This document shows positions 7,577 to 15,653 of a DNA stretch of 64,000 nucleotides, one piece after another (position 1 is the first letter of the stretch; each line of letters opens with the position of its first letter). A program made the translations under genes and the position numbers. The DNA comes from Pelotomaculum schinkii (GTDB lineage Bacteria > Bacillota > Desulfotomaculia > Desulfotomaculales > Pelotomaculaceae): assembly GCF_004369205.1 (NCBI RefSeq), contig NZ_QFGA01000001.1:2170001-2234000 (forward strand), given 5' to 3'. The notes beneath the pieces were generated by a model that worked only from the letters and a program-made list of their open reading frames with translations, made no database searches and was not told where the DNA came from.

Positions 7577-9352
7577 TTAAAAGAGCTTGTCTGAACCTTC
7601 TTCGAGCTCTATTTCCTCTCCGCCAAACTGCTTTTTGACGTCTACTATGGCTGGTTTGGGCGCCTGCCTTGGCTCAGGTATACTTATCTTGCCCTGATAG
7701 TGTTTAAACACCAGCTGCCATTCTCCCTTGAAAAACCTGGAAAGGAGCCCGGCCAGATAATTTTTGTTGTCTGGAAGCTCTGCAATCTCTCTGCCCAATT
7801 CATCCCCCTCGGGGAAACCGACCACCAACCCCCGTCCCTTAACGGCAAGGGGAACGGCCTTCAAGTAATTGTGGTAAAGCGGCAGGCGCTCCTTCCGGAC
7901 TACCTCTAAAATTTCCGGCCATAACTTCTTGACCTCTTCCAGGCCGACAAGTCCGCCTGCTTCGGGTTCCGGTTGTGTTGGCATATTCTGAACCGCTTCC
8001 TGTGAAGAAGGCGCAGGCTGATACGCAACCTTCGCCGGGACCGAACCCGGCCTTCCCTTCCGTTCTGCATGCAGGGGTGTACTGGATACACCGGCGTCCT
8101 TCTCCAAACCGGACGGATCCCGTTTTTTCAGTCCTGGTTCCATGGCTTTGCTGTTTGGCGCAGGTTCCCGGACCGGCCGCTCTCCATAAACAACCCCGTC
8201 CGCACCCAGCTTGCTTAGCTTCTCTTCCAAAGCGTTGAGTCTTGCGGTAAGAGAAGCCAAATCTTCCCCGCCGGCTTGCCGGCAGGCCTTGATCAGCGCC
8301 AGTTCCAGGGCAATACCGGGCAGGGTGCTCCACTTCATTTCCTGTTCTGCGGCAGCCATGATTTCAACTGACTTTACCAGTCTTTCTTCATTGAACTGCG
8401 CCATACAGGCTCTGAGCCCTGTGGTATCCCAGGCCTCTTGCGCATTTGAACCCGGCGCTATTTTTTCTAATAGAAGAGCTCTCAAGTAGGCCGCCATTTC
8501 CCTGGCAAAAAGGCGCAAGTCCTTCCCCTCGGCTGTTAGCTGGCCAGCCAGGCGGAGCGCCGCGCCCGCTTCACCGGCAGCCAGGTAACCCGCCATCTTG
8601 TTTAGGGCATCCACCCGCACGGTCCCCAGGAGGTTGTGAACGTCCTCTGCTGTTATGGTCAATGACCCGAAAGCCGCGGCCTGGTCCAGCAGACTGAGGG
8701 CATCCCGCAGCCCGCCCTCGGCGGCCCTGGCAATGAGGCGAAGCGCCTCATCCTCCACCTCCAGTTGTGCGCCGGCAGCTACTTCCTTAAGCCTCCCGAT
8801 TATGCCGGCGGGAGTGATCCGTTTAAAATCAAAGCGCTGGCAGCGGGACAAAATAGTCAGCGGTATTTTATGCGGCTCGGTTGTGGCCAGGATCAGCACC
8901 GCATGACGGGGAGGCTCCTCCAGCGTCTTTAAGAGCGCGTTGAAGGCCTCGTTGGTGAGCATATGCACTTCATCAATGATGTAAACTCTGAAACGTCCGG
9001 TGCTTGGGGTGAACTGAACCTTCTCACGCAAGTCCCGGATTTCGTCGATACCCCGGTTGGAAGCCGCATCTATTTCAATAACGTCAACGGAAAACCCCTC
9101 CGTGACAGCAATGCAGTTGTCACAGCGATTGCAGGGCTCGGGACCCACCGGCTGCAGGCAGTTCAAGGCCTTGGCCAGCACCTTGGCGGTGGTCGTTTTA
9201 CCGGTGCCCCTGGCGCCGCAAAAAAGATAGGCGTGTCCCACCCGCCCGGCCTCCACCGCGTTCTTAAGCGTACGGGTTATGTGATCCTGACCGATTATCG
9301 CGCCGAAGGCCTGGGGCCTCCATTCCCGGTACAATGCCCGATATGCCATCAT
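7577..9352 (-). CDS. dnaX: DNA polymerase III subunit gamma/tau
   Basis: A 591-aa clamp-loader ATPase. Start ATG 9352 (or 9349) follows AAAGGA and begins MMAYRALYREWRPQAF; the open frame upstream of this has no ribosome site. Walker A is GARGTGKTT near residue 50. A zinc module with CNRCDNC follows, then IDEVHML (Walker B) and the ATTEPHKIP sensor. The C-terminal tau-like region after residue about 360 is Pro/Glu-rich, then ends in a folded domain. No slippery A-run for a gamma/tau frameshift was obvious. First gene of dnaX-ebfC-recR. Confidence 0.96.
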   Translation of the reverse strand: MMAYRALYREWRPQAFGAIIGQDHITRTLKNAVEAGRVGHAYLFCGARGTGKTTTAKVLAKALNCLQPVGPEPCNRCDNCIAVTEGFSVDVIEIDAASNRGIDEIRDLREKVQFTPSTGRFRVYIIDEVHMLTNEAFNALLKTLEEPPRHAVLILATTEPHKIPLTILSRCQRFDFKRITPAGIIGRLKEVAAGAQLEVEDEALRLIARAAEGGLRDALSLLDQAAAFGSLTITAEDVHNLLGTVRVDALNKMAGYLAAGEAGAALRLAGQLTAEGKDLRLFAREMAAYLRALLLEKIAPGSNAQEAWDTTGLRACMAQFNEERLVKSVEIMAAAEQEMKWSTLPGIALELALIKACRQAGGEDLASLTARLNALEEKLSKLGADGVVYGERPVREPAPNSKAMEPGLKKRDPSGLEKDAGVSSTPLHAERKGRPGSVPAKVAYQPAPSSQEAVQNMPTQPEPEAGGLVGLEEVKKLWPEILEVVRKERLPLYHNYLKAVPLAVKGRGLVVGFPEGDELGREIAELPDNKNYLAGLLSRFFKGEWQLVFKHYQGKISIPEPRQAPKPAIVDVKKQFGGEEIELEEGSDKLF

Positions 9353-9442
9353 CAAATTCCTTTCCAGTCCATCCACCCTGAGAATAATGTTCTGGGCTGT
9401 CTTTAAATGTGAGTGCGGATTAACATGAACATAGTTTTGCAT

Positions 9443-10007
9443 TCAATATAAATTTGAGTGTATCGCAATGGTAAAGGTCATTGTTAACTGGTTCTCGAAA
9501 AGCCTCATGCGTAGTGGGCTTGGGGTTATCCTCCGCTCTCTTCGCAATTCTACATTTGTAAAACAAGAGCGTATGCCGACCGCATCGACAGACAGCCATC
9601 CGGTAGCTACGCGCTATTTAAGCTTTGACTTTTAAGCTACGCACGCGCTAAGGAACGCACCCAGGTGCAGGCTTATACTGCATTTCTTACCGGTCAGTCG
9701 TAGGGCGTAGGCTTATACTGACTTGTATCTGGGTCAGGCGTAGGGTGTAAGGTTATTAAAAAAGGTAGGGGGATGAGCCCCTGCTATTATTTTTTACGCC
9801 TTACGCCTTACGCCTTACGACCTACGGCTATTTTTTACCCCAAGCCCGCAAGTCAAGCCTTTTCGAGCGATATTCTTGAGACAGGTGAGGCAAATGTCGA
9901 GACAGATGCCTCCCATTGTATTTATTCTGCCTATATACTTCGTCGCTCAAACCCATTTCCCTGTTCGGTAATAATTATGTTTAAGCCCGGCCAAGCTAAA
10001 CCAGGAG
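9443..10007. other. Repeat-rich intergenic spacer
   Basis: 565 bp with no convincing gene. 9443-9690 shows nothing recognisable beyond an ATACTGCATTTCTTA unit near 9675 that recurs close to 5378. 9698-9825 is a copy of the iterated GGCGTAA repeat. The open frame running through 9773-10015 is a translation of repeat sequence and has no ribosome site. Confidence 0.6.
9698..9825. repeat. Iterated GGCGTAA inverted repeat, family B, copy 2
   Basis: The left side holds two short runs (TCGTAGGGCGTAGG at 9698 and AGGCGTAGGGTGTAAGG at 9735). The right arm (9792-9825) is three TTACGCC-type units ending CGACCTACGG. The layout matches copy 1: G-rich iterated arm, unique centre, complementary C-rich arm. 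Confidence 0.7.
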
Positions 10008-10130
10008 GTGTTTAAGGTTAGTGAGCCCGCACTTCAAAACGAGGCTCCCAAATACTACGGCCACGGCGCCGTTTACGTGAACAACAAAAAACACCGGGAA
10101 GAAGAACAGGAAGAAAATTTAGGGTATTAA
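10008..10130 (+). CDS. Possible 40-aa acidic/basic small protein
   Basis: The frame reads a charged peptide containing APKYYGHGAVYVNN followed by KKHREEEQEENLGY and a stop. Composition and codon choice look protein-like. The only in-frame start, GTG 10008, overlaps the AGGAGGTG that should be its ribosome site, so either the true start is missed or this is not a gene. Its stop overlaps the A-run of the SRP RNA terminator on the other strand. Listed as a candidate only. Confidence 0.25.
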   Translation: MFKVSEPALQNEAPKYYGHGAVYVNNKKHREEEQEENLGY

Positions 10131-10158
10131 AAAACCGCCTGCCAAGTTGGAGGCGGTT
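10129..10158 (-). terminator. Rho-independent terminator after SRP RNA
   Basis: Stem AACCGCCT/AGGCGGTT with a 10-nt loop, followed on the minus strand by a run of T. It ends the tRNA-Ser/SRP RNA transcript. Confidence 0.85.
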
Positions 10159-10167
10159 AATAAATGA

Positions 10168-10438
10168 AGGCCATGCACCTGCCTTCGAATATTAGCTTCC
10201 GGGCGGTACACCCGCAGGTGGCTCGGACCAGGCACTCTCGCGGCACCCGGGGTATTTCCCTTAGTGCTGCTTCCGTCAGGACCTGACACGGTTCAAGAAG
10301 CCCCGTCGCACGAGACCCAATCTTCAACGCTCCTTACGGCTGCCGGACCCCACAAGCTAAACCCTGGGGCGGGAATTCAACCCCGCTGCAGCGGATTGCG
10401 GGTACAGGGCACCGCTACCTCCCCGTCTAGCACGGCCA
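10168..10438 (-). ncRNA. ffs: Signal recognition particle RNA, Bacillus-type (large)
   Basis: On the minus strand the 5' part reads GCCGTGCTAGACGGGGAGG, the Alu-domain opening typical of Firmicute scRNA, with GTGCCCTGTACCCGCAATCC after it. Domain IV, the Ffh-binding hairpin, is GTCAGGTCCTGACGGAAGCA. The 3' end near GGTGCATGGCC matches the Bacillus end. Length is about 271 nt, so this is the long form with an Alu domain. It scaffolds Ffh for co-translational targeting. It lies 71 bp downstream of tRNA-Ser and shares its promoter or a read-through transcript; ends are approximate. Confidence 0.95.
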
Positions 10439-10509
10439 ACTCTGTAAAGTTTGGGGACAGGCCTGCCGTTTTGTAAGCAAACAGCAGCTGTACTAAGAAG
10501 GTAAATTTA

Positions 10510-10599
10510 TGGCGGAGAGAGTGAGATTCGAACTCACGAGACAGTTACCCGTCCACACGCTCTCCAGGCGTGCGCCTTCATCCACTCGGCCATCTCTCC
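10510..10599 (-). tRNA. tRNA-Ser (anticodon GGA)
   Basis: 90 nt on the minus strand, beginning GGAGAGATGGCCGAGTGG and ending with encoded CCA. The anticodon loop CTGGAGA gives GGA, reading UCC/UCU. A long variable arm (class II) is present, and the T arm contains GTTCGAATC. The acceptor stem GGAGAGA/TCTCTCC pairs fully. Confidence 0.97.
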
Positions 10600-10695
10600 G
10601 TGCACTACGTCTGATGCCGGGCCAAGCCCGAAAAGCTAGCCGCGCTTGCGCCCAATGTATTCATCTAAACCGCAAGCAACACTGCGGCGTAGATT

Positions 10696-10724
10696 ATTAT
10701 ACATGTAAATGCGATTAAATGCAA
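10696..10724 (-). promoter_or_regulatory. Sigma-A promoter of tRNA-Ser/SRP RNA
   Basis: On the minus strand TTGCAT (-35) and a perfect TATAAT (-10) are separated by exactly 17 bp. Predicted start is near 10689, giving a leader of about 90 nt before the tRNA. Confidence 0.8.
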
Positions 10725-10852
10725 GCGTTTTGGGACATGAGACGTGGGACGTGGGTATATCTGTATTTCTTTGGGGTCCGAATGAATCAACCATTATTTT
10801 TCAATCGCAAGCCGCAAAAAATTAGCGCCTACATTTTCCCTCTCCTGAAAAT

Positions 10853-10996
10853 GCAGGTGTAAATTCATTCGCACAAAAGTTGCATTAGATGCCCAAGTGC
10901 GGCGCTGACGCGCCGTGTGCGATTGAAATGGCGCCTACATCGGCTGGTATTTTCATGATACGTGGCGCCGCGATAGCGGCGTGAGCAACTACCCTG
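10853..10996 (+). repeat. Dispersed TIR repeat, family A, copy 2
   Basis: GCAGGTGTAAATTCATTCGC opens the element. The shared core AGATGCCCAAGT and the CGGCGCTGACGCGCCG dyad follow, then ATTGAAATGGCGCCTACAT. A tail ending GCAACTACCCTG is also found in copy 3. The leftward open frame that runs across 10885-11157 is a shadow of this repeat. Apart from the promoter at 10696, nothing else is visible in 10600-11113. Confidence 0.8.
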
Positions 10997-11113
10997 AAAA
11001 CATGCACAAAGCGCTTCCCATATGTAAGGTACAAATTCGCGCGACCCAATAGAAAAGTACTATGAAAATGACTAAGTAGAAGTCCATTAAGACTGCTTGG
11101 CAGATTGTCTATT

Positions 11114-12394
11114 CTATTCAGGCAAAGGCTGCTGCCGGTCATACTGCAGGATATCATTGATTCGTTTCATGGCGGGTGGGTGGCTGTAGCTGAACCACTC
11201 CACAAATGGCGCCGGGGCCACGTCTGAAAGGTTCCTGCCAGCCAGGTCCACCTGCAGGTGTACTGCTCCGGCCGGGTCGCCGGTCAGTTCCACCGCCATG
11301 CGGTCGGCCTCTTTTTCCATTCCCCTTGAAAAATAATTCTGGAGGGGATTGCCGGCAAAACCAACCAGCAAAAAGAACAACAGTATTACCGCCCAGGTGT
11401 GCGGCGGATAACGCAAGTACGGCGGCAGGGTCGCTCTCAGTGTCAAAAAGAGGACACCCCAGAGTACGATATTGCCGAGAATACCCCAGGTTAAACCTCG
11501 CGTTATATGACCCAGCCGCCAGTGCGCCATCTCGTGGGCCACCACCGCCTTCACCTCATCAGGCGGATAATCAGCCAGCAGGGTATCGTAAAGTACAATA
11601 CGCCTGGTTTGCCCCACCCCGGCAAAATAGGCGTTGGCACGGATGGTGCGCCGGCTGGCGTCCATAATCAGCACTTGGTCCACCGGCAGCCGGGCTTTTT
11701 GCGACAGTTCCTGGACCATGGTTACCAGCTCCGGGTCCCCGGCCGGGACAAAACGGTTGAAAAGCGGCGATACCACCACCGGCCAGATCAAGGATTGAAC
11801 TATCAACCAGGCTGAGACAAACGCAGCTCCGGCGACCCACCAAGTCCCCGGCCACCTTCCCATTGCCAGAAACAGCAAGACCACTCCCACTGCGGAAAGA
11901 GCCAGGTCCAGCCCCGCTCCCTTCAAGTAATCGAACCACCAGGAGCCAAGGCTCTGGGTGGAAAATCCCCAGTGCTGCTGCCAAAAATAACTGCTGGAAA
12001 GAGTAAATGGCAGGTCTAACAGGCGCAACAGCAGCCATAACACCACAAAGAACAGCAAAACGCCCCCCCAGTAACTTCCACCGGCAACCTGTTGAGCCCA
12101 CCGGGACAGTGAGACAGCCCGGCCGCCAAAGACCAGCCAGATCAGAAAGACCGCCTGTACCAGGAAGCTGCCGGCAGACAACAGGTTTGGTATCCTGTTG
12201 TACTGGCGGCCGCGGGCTACCTGATCCGGGCTGAAGTACTGCAAAACCTCCGGATTTATGCGTCCGGGGAAGAGGGAGAACCAGAGGTATAAGAGGCTGA
12301 AGACCCCAGCCAGTAATATCAGTATAAGCCAGATATGATTAAATCGAGGCAGACTTCCACACCCCCAATTGGGTCGTAAGGTCGTAAGGCGCAA
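11114..12394 (-). CDS. M48 (Ste24/CAAX-type) membrane metallopeptidase
   Basis: An integral-membrane zinc peptidase of up to 426 aa. AVVAHEMAHWRLGH is the HExxH zinc motif, and the third ligand is the Glu of RGMEKEADRMA about 70 residues later. About six hydrophobic segments surround it, as in Ste24/FACE-1 homologues. A C-terminal SYSHPPAMKRI block is conserved. The substrate in bacteria is unknown; membrane-protein turnover is likely. The annotated start (TTG 12394) lies inside a family B repeat arm, so the real start may be downstream, for example near 12352. No upstream SD decides it. Confidence 0.85.
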   Translation of the reverse strand: MRLTTLRPNWGCGSLPRFNHIWLILILLAGVFSLLYLWFSLFPGRINPEVLQYFSPDQVARGRQYNRIPNLLSAGSFLVQAVFLIWLVFGGRAVSLSRWAQQVAGGSYWGGVLLFFVVLWLLLRLLDLPFTLSSSYFWQQHWGFSTQSLGSWWFDYLKGAGLDLALSAVGVVLLFLAMGRWPGTWWVAGAAFVSAWLIVQSLIWPVVVSPLFNRFVPAGDPELVTMVQELSQKARLPVDQVLIMDASRRTIRANAYFAGVGQTRRIVLYDTLLADYPPDEVKAVVAHEMAHWRLGHITRGLTWGILGNIVLWGVLFLTLRATLPPYLRYPPHTWAVILLFFLLVGFAGNPLQNYFSRGMEKEADRMAVELTGDPAGAVHLQVDLAGRNLSDVAPAPFVEWFSYSHPPAMKRINDILQYDRQQPLPE

Positions 12395-12489
12395 AAAAAT
12401 ATCTCATGACATTGTTCAAAAAACATGGCTACTCAAAAAAATACCCACAGGGAATGAATTATATCCATACGGCGTACGACCTACGACTA
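12372..12489. repeat. Iterated GTAAGGC inverted repeat, family B, copy 3
   Basis: Left arm GTCGTAAGGTCGTAAGGCGC and right arm GGCGTACGACCTACGAC enclose about 75 bp. The left arm overlaps the first codons assigned to the M48 peptidase. Confidence 0.6.
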
Positions 12490-12635
12490 TATATGTCTAC
12501 ACCTTATACTTTAGACCATATTTACCTGGGTCCTGCAACTTGAGCTGCCTGTGCCCAACGACTTGCAGCTTACAGCCGCTATGTACTATTAACTTTCACC
12601 GCCTTACTTATGATTATCCCATATTAAATTTAAAA

Positions 12636-12657
12636 GGAGAAGGCTCAGGCCTTCTCC
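12636..12657 (-). terminator. Hairpin, possible minus-strand terminator
   Basis: GGAGAAGG/CCTTCTCC with a 6-nt loop. On the minus strand it is followed by TTTTAAATTT, so it could terminate leftward transcription. No certain gene lies upstream of it on that strand. Confidence 0.5.
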
Positions 12658-12664
12658 CTTAGTA

Positions 12665-12954
12665 AAGCAACCATCCTTACAGCTTACTGTTCCCGCTTCC
12701 CAGTCTGAATACCGATCTTTTGAAGACGCTCTTCAAACCTGACTCATCAACGGAACGACTGTGATAGGTTACGCTCTAAATCCTCCTTGGCGCTTAAATA
12801 CACAAATAACCTTTCTTTGGAATCCCTAAAAGCACTGATTTGAGACTGAAAAAACACTACCCTATAGACTGGTCTACTTCTTGCAACAAACACTCGAAAA
12901 TACTCCGACGTCTTGCAATACAGTGCAACCTGAGTCACTGTAAGGATGGTGCTT
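12665..12954. repeat. 290-bp element with 17-18 bp terminal inverted repeats
   Basis: AAGCAACCATCCTTACAG at the left is matched by CTGTAAGGATGGTGCTT at the right, a near-perfect inverted pair. The inside has no recognisable domain; a leftward open frame crosses it but begins outside the right repeat. The size suits a MITE. 12990-13295 holds no visible gene. Confidence 0.45.
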
Positions 12955-13295
12955 AAATAAAGAATAGCATAAAAATCAGTTTTCTTCAAGGCTACTTACG
13001 AAAATTATCCTGCTGAATATATAAAAAAATTTTTGACATTGCCATCCCCATATCGACACTTCTCATATTTTTTCTCCACTACCATGTTAAAAATACGACA
13101 ACAAGAGCGTTGCAAAGGGCCCCGCACATTGAAAATACCTGTTTTTTAGGCCTTGGAAATAGCCAAAGAAAATTCCCGGGGGATGACAGATCCCGACATG
13201 CTTCACTTTACCTTGGTAGTATACTAGATTCATGACGAAAGTCCAAGCCCCTCAATTCCCTCCTTCCACACGGATAGGATGGAGCCAAAGACATA

Positions 13296-13312
13296 TTTGA
13301 CCTTAGGTCAAA
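13296..13312. promoter_or_regulatory. 17-bp dyad upstream of receiver gene
   Basis: TTTGACCTTAGGTCAAA is a perfect inverted repeat with one central base, 75 bp before the receiver-protein start. TATAAC at 13317 could be the -10 element, which would place the dyad across the -35 region. This suggests a repressor or activator site. Confidence 0.5.
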
Positions 13313-13387
13313 ATCGTATAACACCTCATTAGAACACAAACAATGAAATAAGTCACTTAATTATCATCTAAGGAGGTAGACCCAGTT

Positions 13388-13771
13388 ATGGCCCGTGTTT
13401 TGATAATGGAGGATGAACCTAATATTGCTTTTGTACTTAAGATTGCCATGAGCGAAGAGGGACATGAGGTCAGAACCTGCCAGGACGGCTTGTGCGGATT
13501 ACAGCAACTGGAAAAAGGCCCCCTCCCCGACATCGTGCTTGTTGATCTCTGCATGCCCCGGGTAAGCGGCCGCGCTGTGGTGGAGACCATGCATAAAAAT
13601 CAAAAGTTTCAAGAAATCCCGGTGGTAATTATGTCCGGCTCTATTCCTGATTCAAGAAACTTCCCACCTGCCAACAGCTACCGTACGTTAATCACCAAGC
13701 CCTTCGACCTGTTTAAGGTGGTGGAAATCGTTAATGAACTGACCACTTCACAATGCCTGGCCGTTAGTTGA
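13388..13771 (+). CDS. Single-domain response regulator (receiver only)
   Basis: A 127-aa CheY/Spo0F-like receiver. The acidic pocket is MEDEP near residue 8, the phosphorylated Asp lies in VLVDLCMPRVSG, the Thr/Ser switch is VVIMSGS, and the conserved Lys is in ITKPFD. There is no output domain, so it must act on a partner or in a phosphorelay. SD AAGGAGGT precedes ATG 13388. No kinase gene is adjacent; it converges with the CBS-ACT gene. A link to the sensory hydrogenase module next door is possible but unproven. Confidence 0.93.
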   Translation: MARVLIMEDEPNIAFVLKIAMSEEGHEVRTCQDGLCGLQQLEKGPLPDIVLVDLCMPRVSGRAVVETMHKNQKFQEIPVVIMSGSIPDSRNFPPANSYRTLITKPFDLFKVVEIVNELTTSQCLAVS

Positions 13772-13807
13772 GCAGGACGCAATAAGCAGGCTGTCTGCAG
13801 TAATTTC

Positions 13808-14437
13808 TTAATCAGCGGTTACGGTTAGGCCCATATTTTCCAGACCTTCCACCAACTGCCGGCCGACAGACGTGGCCAGCCTTAATTTAATTTTAGCCTG
13901 CTTATTTTCTTTGACGTGATATATGGTTTCTTTGACCCGCACCCCGGCGCTGCTGAGCAGTTGGTGCACATCTGCCAGCAGGCCCGGCCGGTCCATGGTC
14001 TCTATAATCAGGATGGTACCCGTCAGGTCGTATTCCCGGCACTTGACCATGGCGTCAAAGATATTGGTAATAGAGATAATGCCCGCCAAACGGTCCCCAT
14101 CCAACACCGGAACGCTCCCAAGTTTGTGCTCCCTTAAGTACACGGCGGCTTCCTCAATAGTCGTGTCCGGCGTCAAAGCAAGGGGAAACCCGGACATAAT
14201 CTCTGATACCTTTAATTTTTCAAGAAAATACCTGGTTTCAAAAACATTAAGCGAACTGACCGGTGACGGAGAAACTTTTAGAATTTGCTTTTCTGTCACC
14301 ATGCCAACCAGCTTGTCCCCGGAGACAACAGGCAACTGTCTAATTTTTTTTGTTTCCATAATCTCCAGCGCTTCGGCAACAGAGCTGTCCATGCCGATTG
14401 TAATAGGCGCCGCCAACATATAATCACGTACAAACAA
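13808..14437 (-). CDS. CBS-pair and ACT domain protein (AcuB-like)
   Basis: 209 aa with two CBS motifs (residues about 1-60 and 75-130), recognisable by RQLPVVSGDKLVGMVTEKQI and LGSVPVLDGDRLAGIISITN. A C-terminal ACT domain (about 140-209) begins with the MDRPGLLADVHQLLSSAGV signature. CBS pairs bind adenine nucleotides and ACT domains bind small ligands, so this is a likely energy or metabolite sensor. It is the last gene of the leftward hydrogenase-phosphatase module. Confidence 0.85.
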   Translation of the reverse strand: MFVRDYMLAAPITIGMDSSVAEALEIMETKKIRQLPVVSGDKLVGMVTEKQILKVSPSPVSSLNVFETRYFLEKLKVSEIMSGFPLALTPDTTIEEAAVYLREHKLGSVPVLDGDRLAGIISITNIFDAMVKCREYDLTGTILIIETMDRPGLLADVHQLLSSAGVRVKETIYHVKENKQAKIKLRLATSVGRQLVEGLENMGLTVTAD

Positions 14438-14498
14438 AGTCTAACCCCCAAACTACAAAAAAATCTTTTTAATCAATGCTCTTTTTTCTATATGTGTT

Positions 14499-15650
14499 TT
14501 AAAAATACTCTATGGTGACTTTTTTACCAATACTCAACAGCATTTCGGCCACATCTCTGACCGTCTGGTTTTTCATAACACAGGACAGAGGAAAGCCTGG
14601 ATAATGCATGGCCTGGTTTACTGCCAGTCCGACAATGAAATGCACTTCATCAGCCTGCAAAAATTCGGAGACCAGCTGACTGGCGCCGTCCAGGGCCTGA
14701 TTTACATCTCTTAACTTGACCCCTTTCTTTAAAAATTGCAACGCACAATAAAGTGTGATGGCGCCCTCGGTAACCAGATCTATCCCTTGCATGAAACCGG
14801 TGGGAGGCACTTCTTCCGAGCTGCCGGCCAGGTTGACCTCCACTTTTTTACCCGTTATACGGCTGACTATCTTACTGGTGGTCCCGCCGCATACCACCTT
14901 TTTACCACCTGCTGCCAGAAGCTTCGCAATCGCTTTGCGATCATCGGCAGGATTGCGCGGAGGACCGACAAGCGCTGTAACAGTGCGCAATTTTCTATAC
15001 TTGACAGCCACCACGCTTACGTCGTCACCCGGTTTGCCCCCATAGAGCTCATTGCACTTTTTTATAACCTCAAGGGCCAAATCAGCCGCGTCATAACCCT
15101 TCGCGGCCAGGTCCTTAATGTGCTTGCCGACCTCCAGTTCGCCCCAACCGAGGTTCAACACCCCCCCCAGGCCGGCGTGGAGCACGCCGTCGCTGATCAG
15201 GACCAGCCAGTTGCCTTCCTCCAGCTTAAAGCGGGCTTCAGCTATTTCTTTATCACCTATCCTGCGCCGGTCTCTGTTAAGGTAGTAAAGAGAACCTTTC
15301 TTTCCCAAGTAAGCGTGCGGGTTGTCAAACTCAGCCAGGTAAGCCTGCCCGTTATTGTCGATCTGCAGGATTGAAAAGGTGCTATAGGCCAGTTTCCTGA
15401 CCTTGCACATCGGCAGGGTTACAGCAATTGTTTCCAAAACCTCATCTACACTGCACCCCATCTTCAGCATCGTGGCAGCAGTTTTTGCCGTAATCCTGGA
15501 AAGAATATTGGCTTTCACACCGCTTCCCAGGCCGTCGGCAAGTACAATAACCGTTACATCATCCGAGCGGAGTGTCTCAACGGAATCCCCGCAGAGCTCC
15601 TCCCCTTTTTTATTCAACTGGGAGTACCCTATATCCAGATAGAAGGACAC
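14499..15650 (-). CDS. SpoIIE/PP2C-type serine phosphatase
   Basis: 383 aa. The N-terminal two-thirds is a PP2C/SpoIIE catalytic domain: VLADGLGSGVKANILSRITA carries the metal-binding Asp, NWLVLISDGVLHAGLG the second, and GDDVSVVAVKYRKL the third. The C-terminal part (about 230-383) is an additional domain seen in hydrogenase-linked phosphatases, with GKKVVCGGTTSKIVSRITG. It sits three bases from the hydrogenase-like sensor gene, which argues that the phosphatase is that sensor's output. The phosphoprotein substrate, perhaps an anti-sigma antagonist, is not in view. Confidence 0.88.
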   Translation of the reverse strand: MSFYLDIGYSQLNKKGEELCGDSVETLRSDDVTVIVLADGLGSGVKANILSRITAKTAATMLKMGCSVDEVLETIAVTLPMCKVRKLAYSTFSILQIDNNGQAYLAEFDNPHAYLGKKGSLYYLNRDRRRIGDKEIAEARFKLEEGNWLVLISDGVLHAGLGGVLNLGWGELEVGKHIKDLAAKGYDAADLALEVIKKCNELYGGKPGDDVSVVAVKYRKLRTVTALVGPPRNPADDRKAIAKLLAAGGKKVVCGGTTSKIVSRITGKKVEVNLAGSSEEVPPTGFMQGIDLVTEGAITLYCALQFLKKGVKLRDVNQALDGASQLVSEFLQADEVHFIVGLAVNQAMHYPGFPLSCVMKNQTVRDVAEMLLSIGKKVTIEYF

Positions 15651-15653
15651 TTG

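Noticed and set aside
9773-10015. 80-aa plus-strand open frame in the spacer before the SRP RNA.
   Set aside because: Its first third translates the TTACGCC repeat arm and it has no ribosome site.
10885-11157. 90-aa minus-strand open frame after the M48 peptidase.
   Set aside because: It translates the family A repeat and overlaps the peptidase 3' end.
12747-12989. 80-aa leftward open frame within and beyond the 290-bp TIR element.
   Set aside because: Starts outside the element, no ribosome site and no recognisable domain; a downstream hairpin with T-run is the only support.
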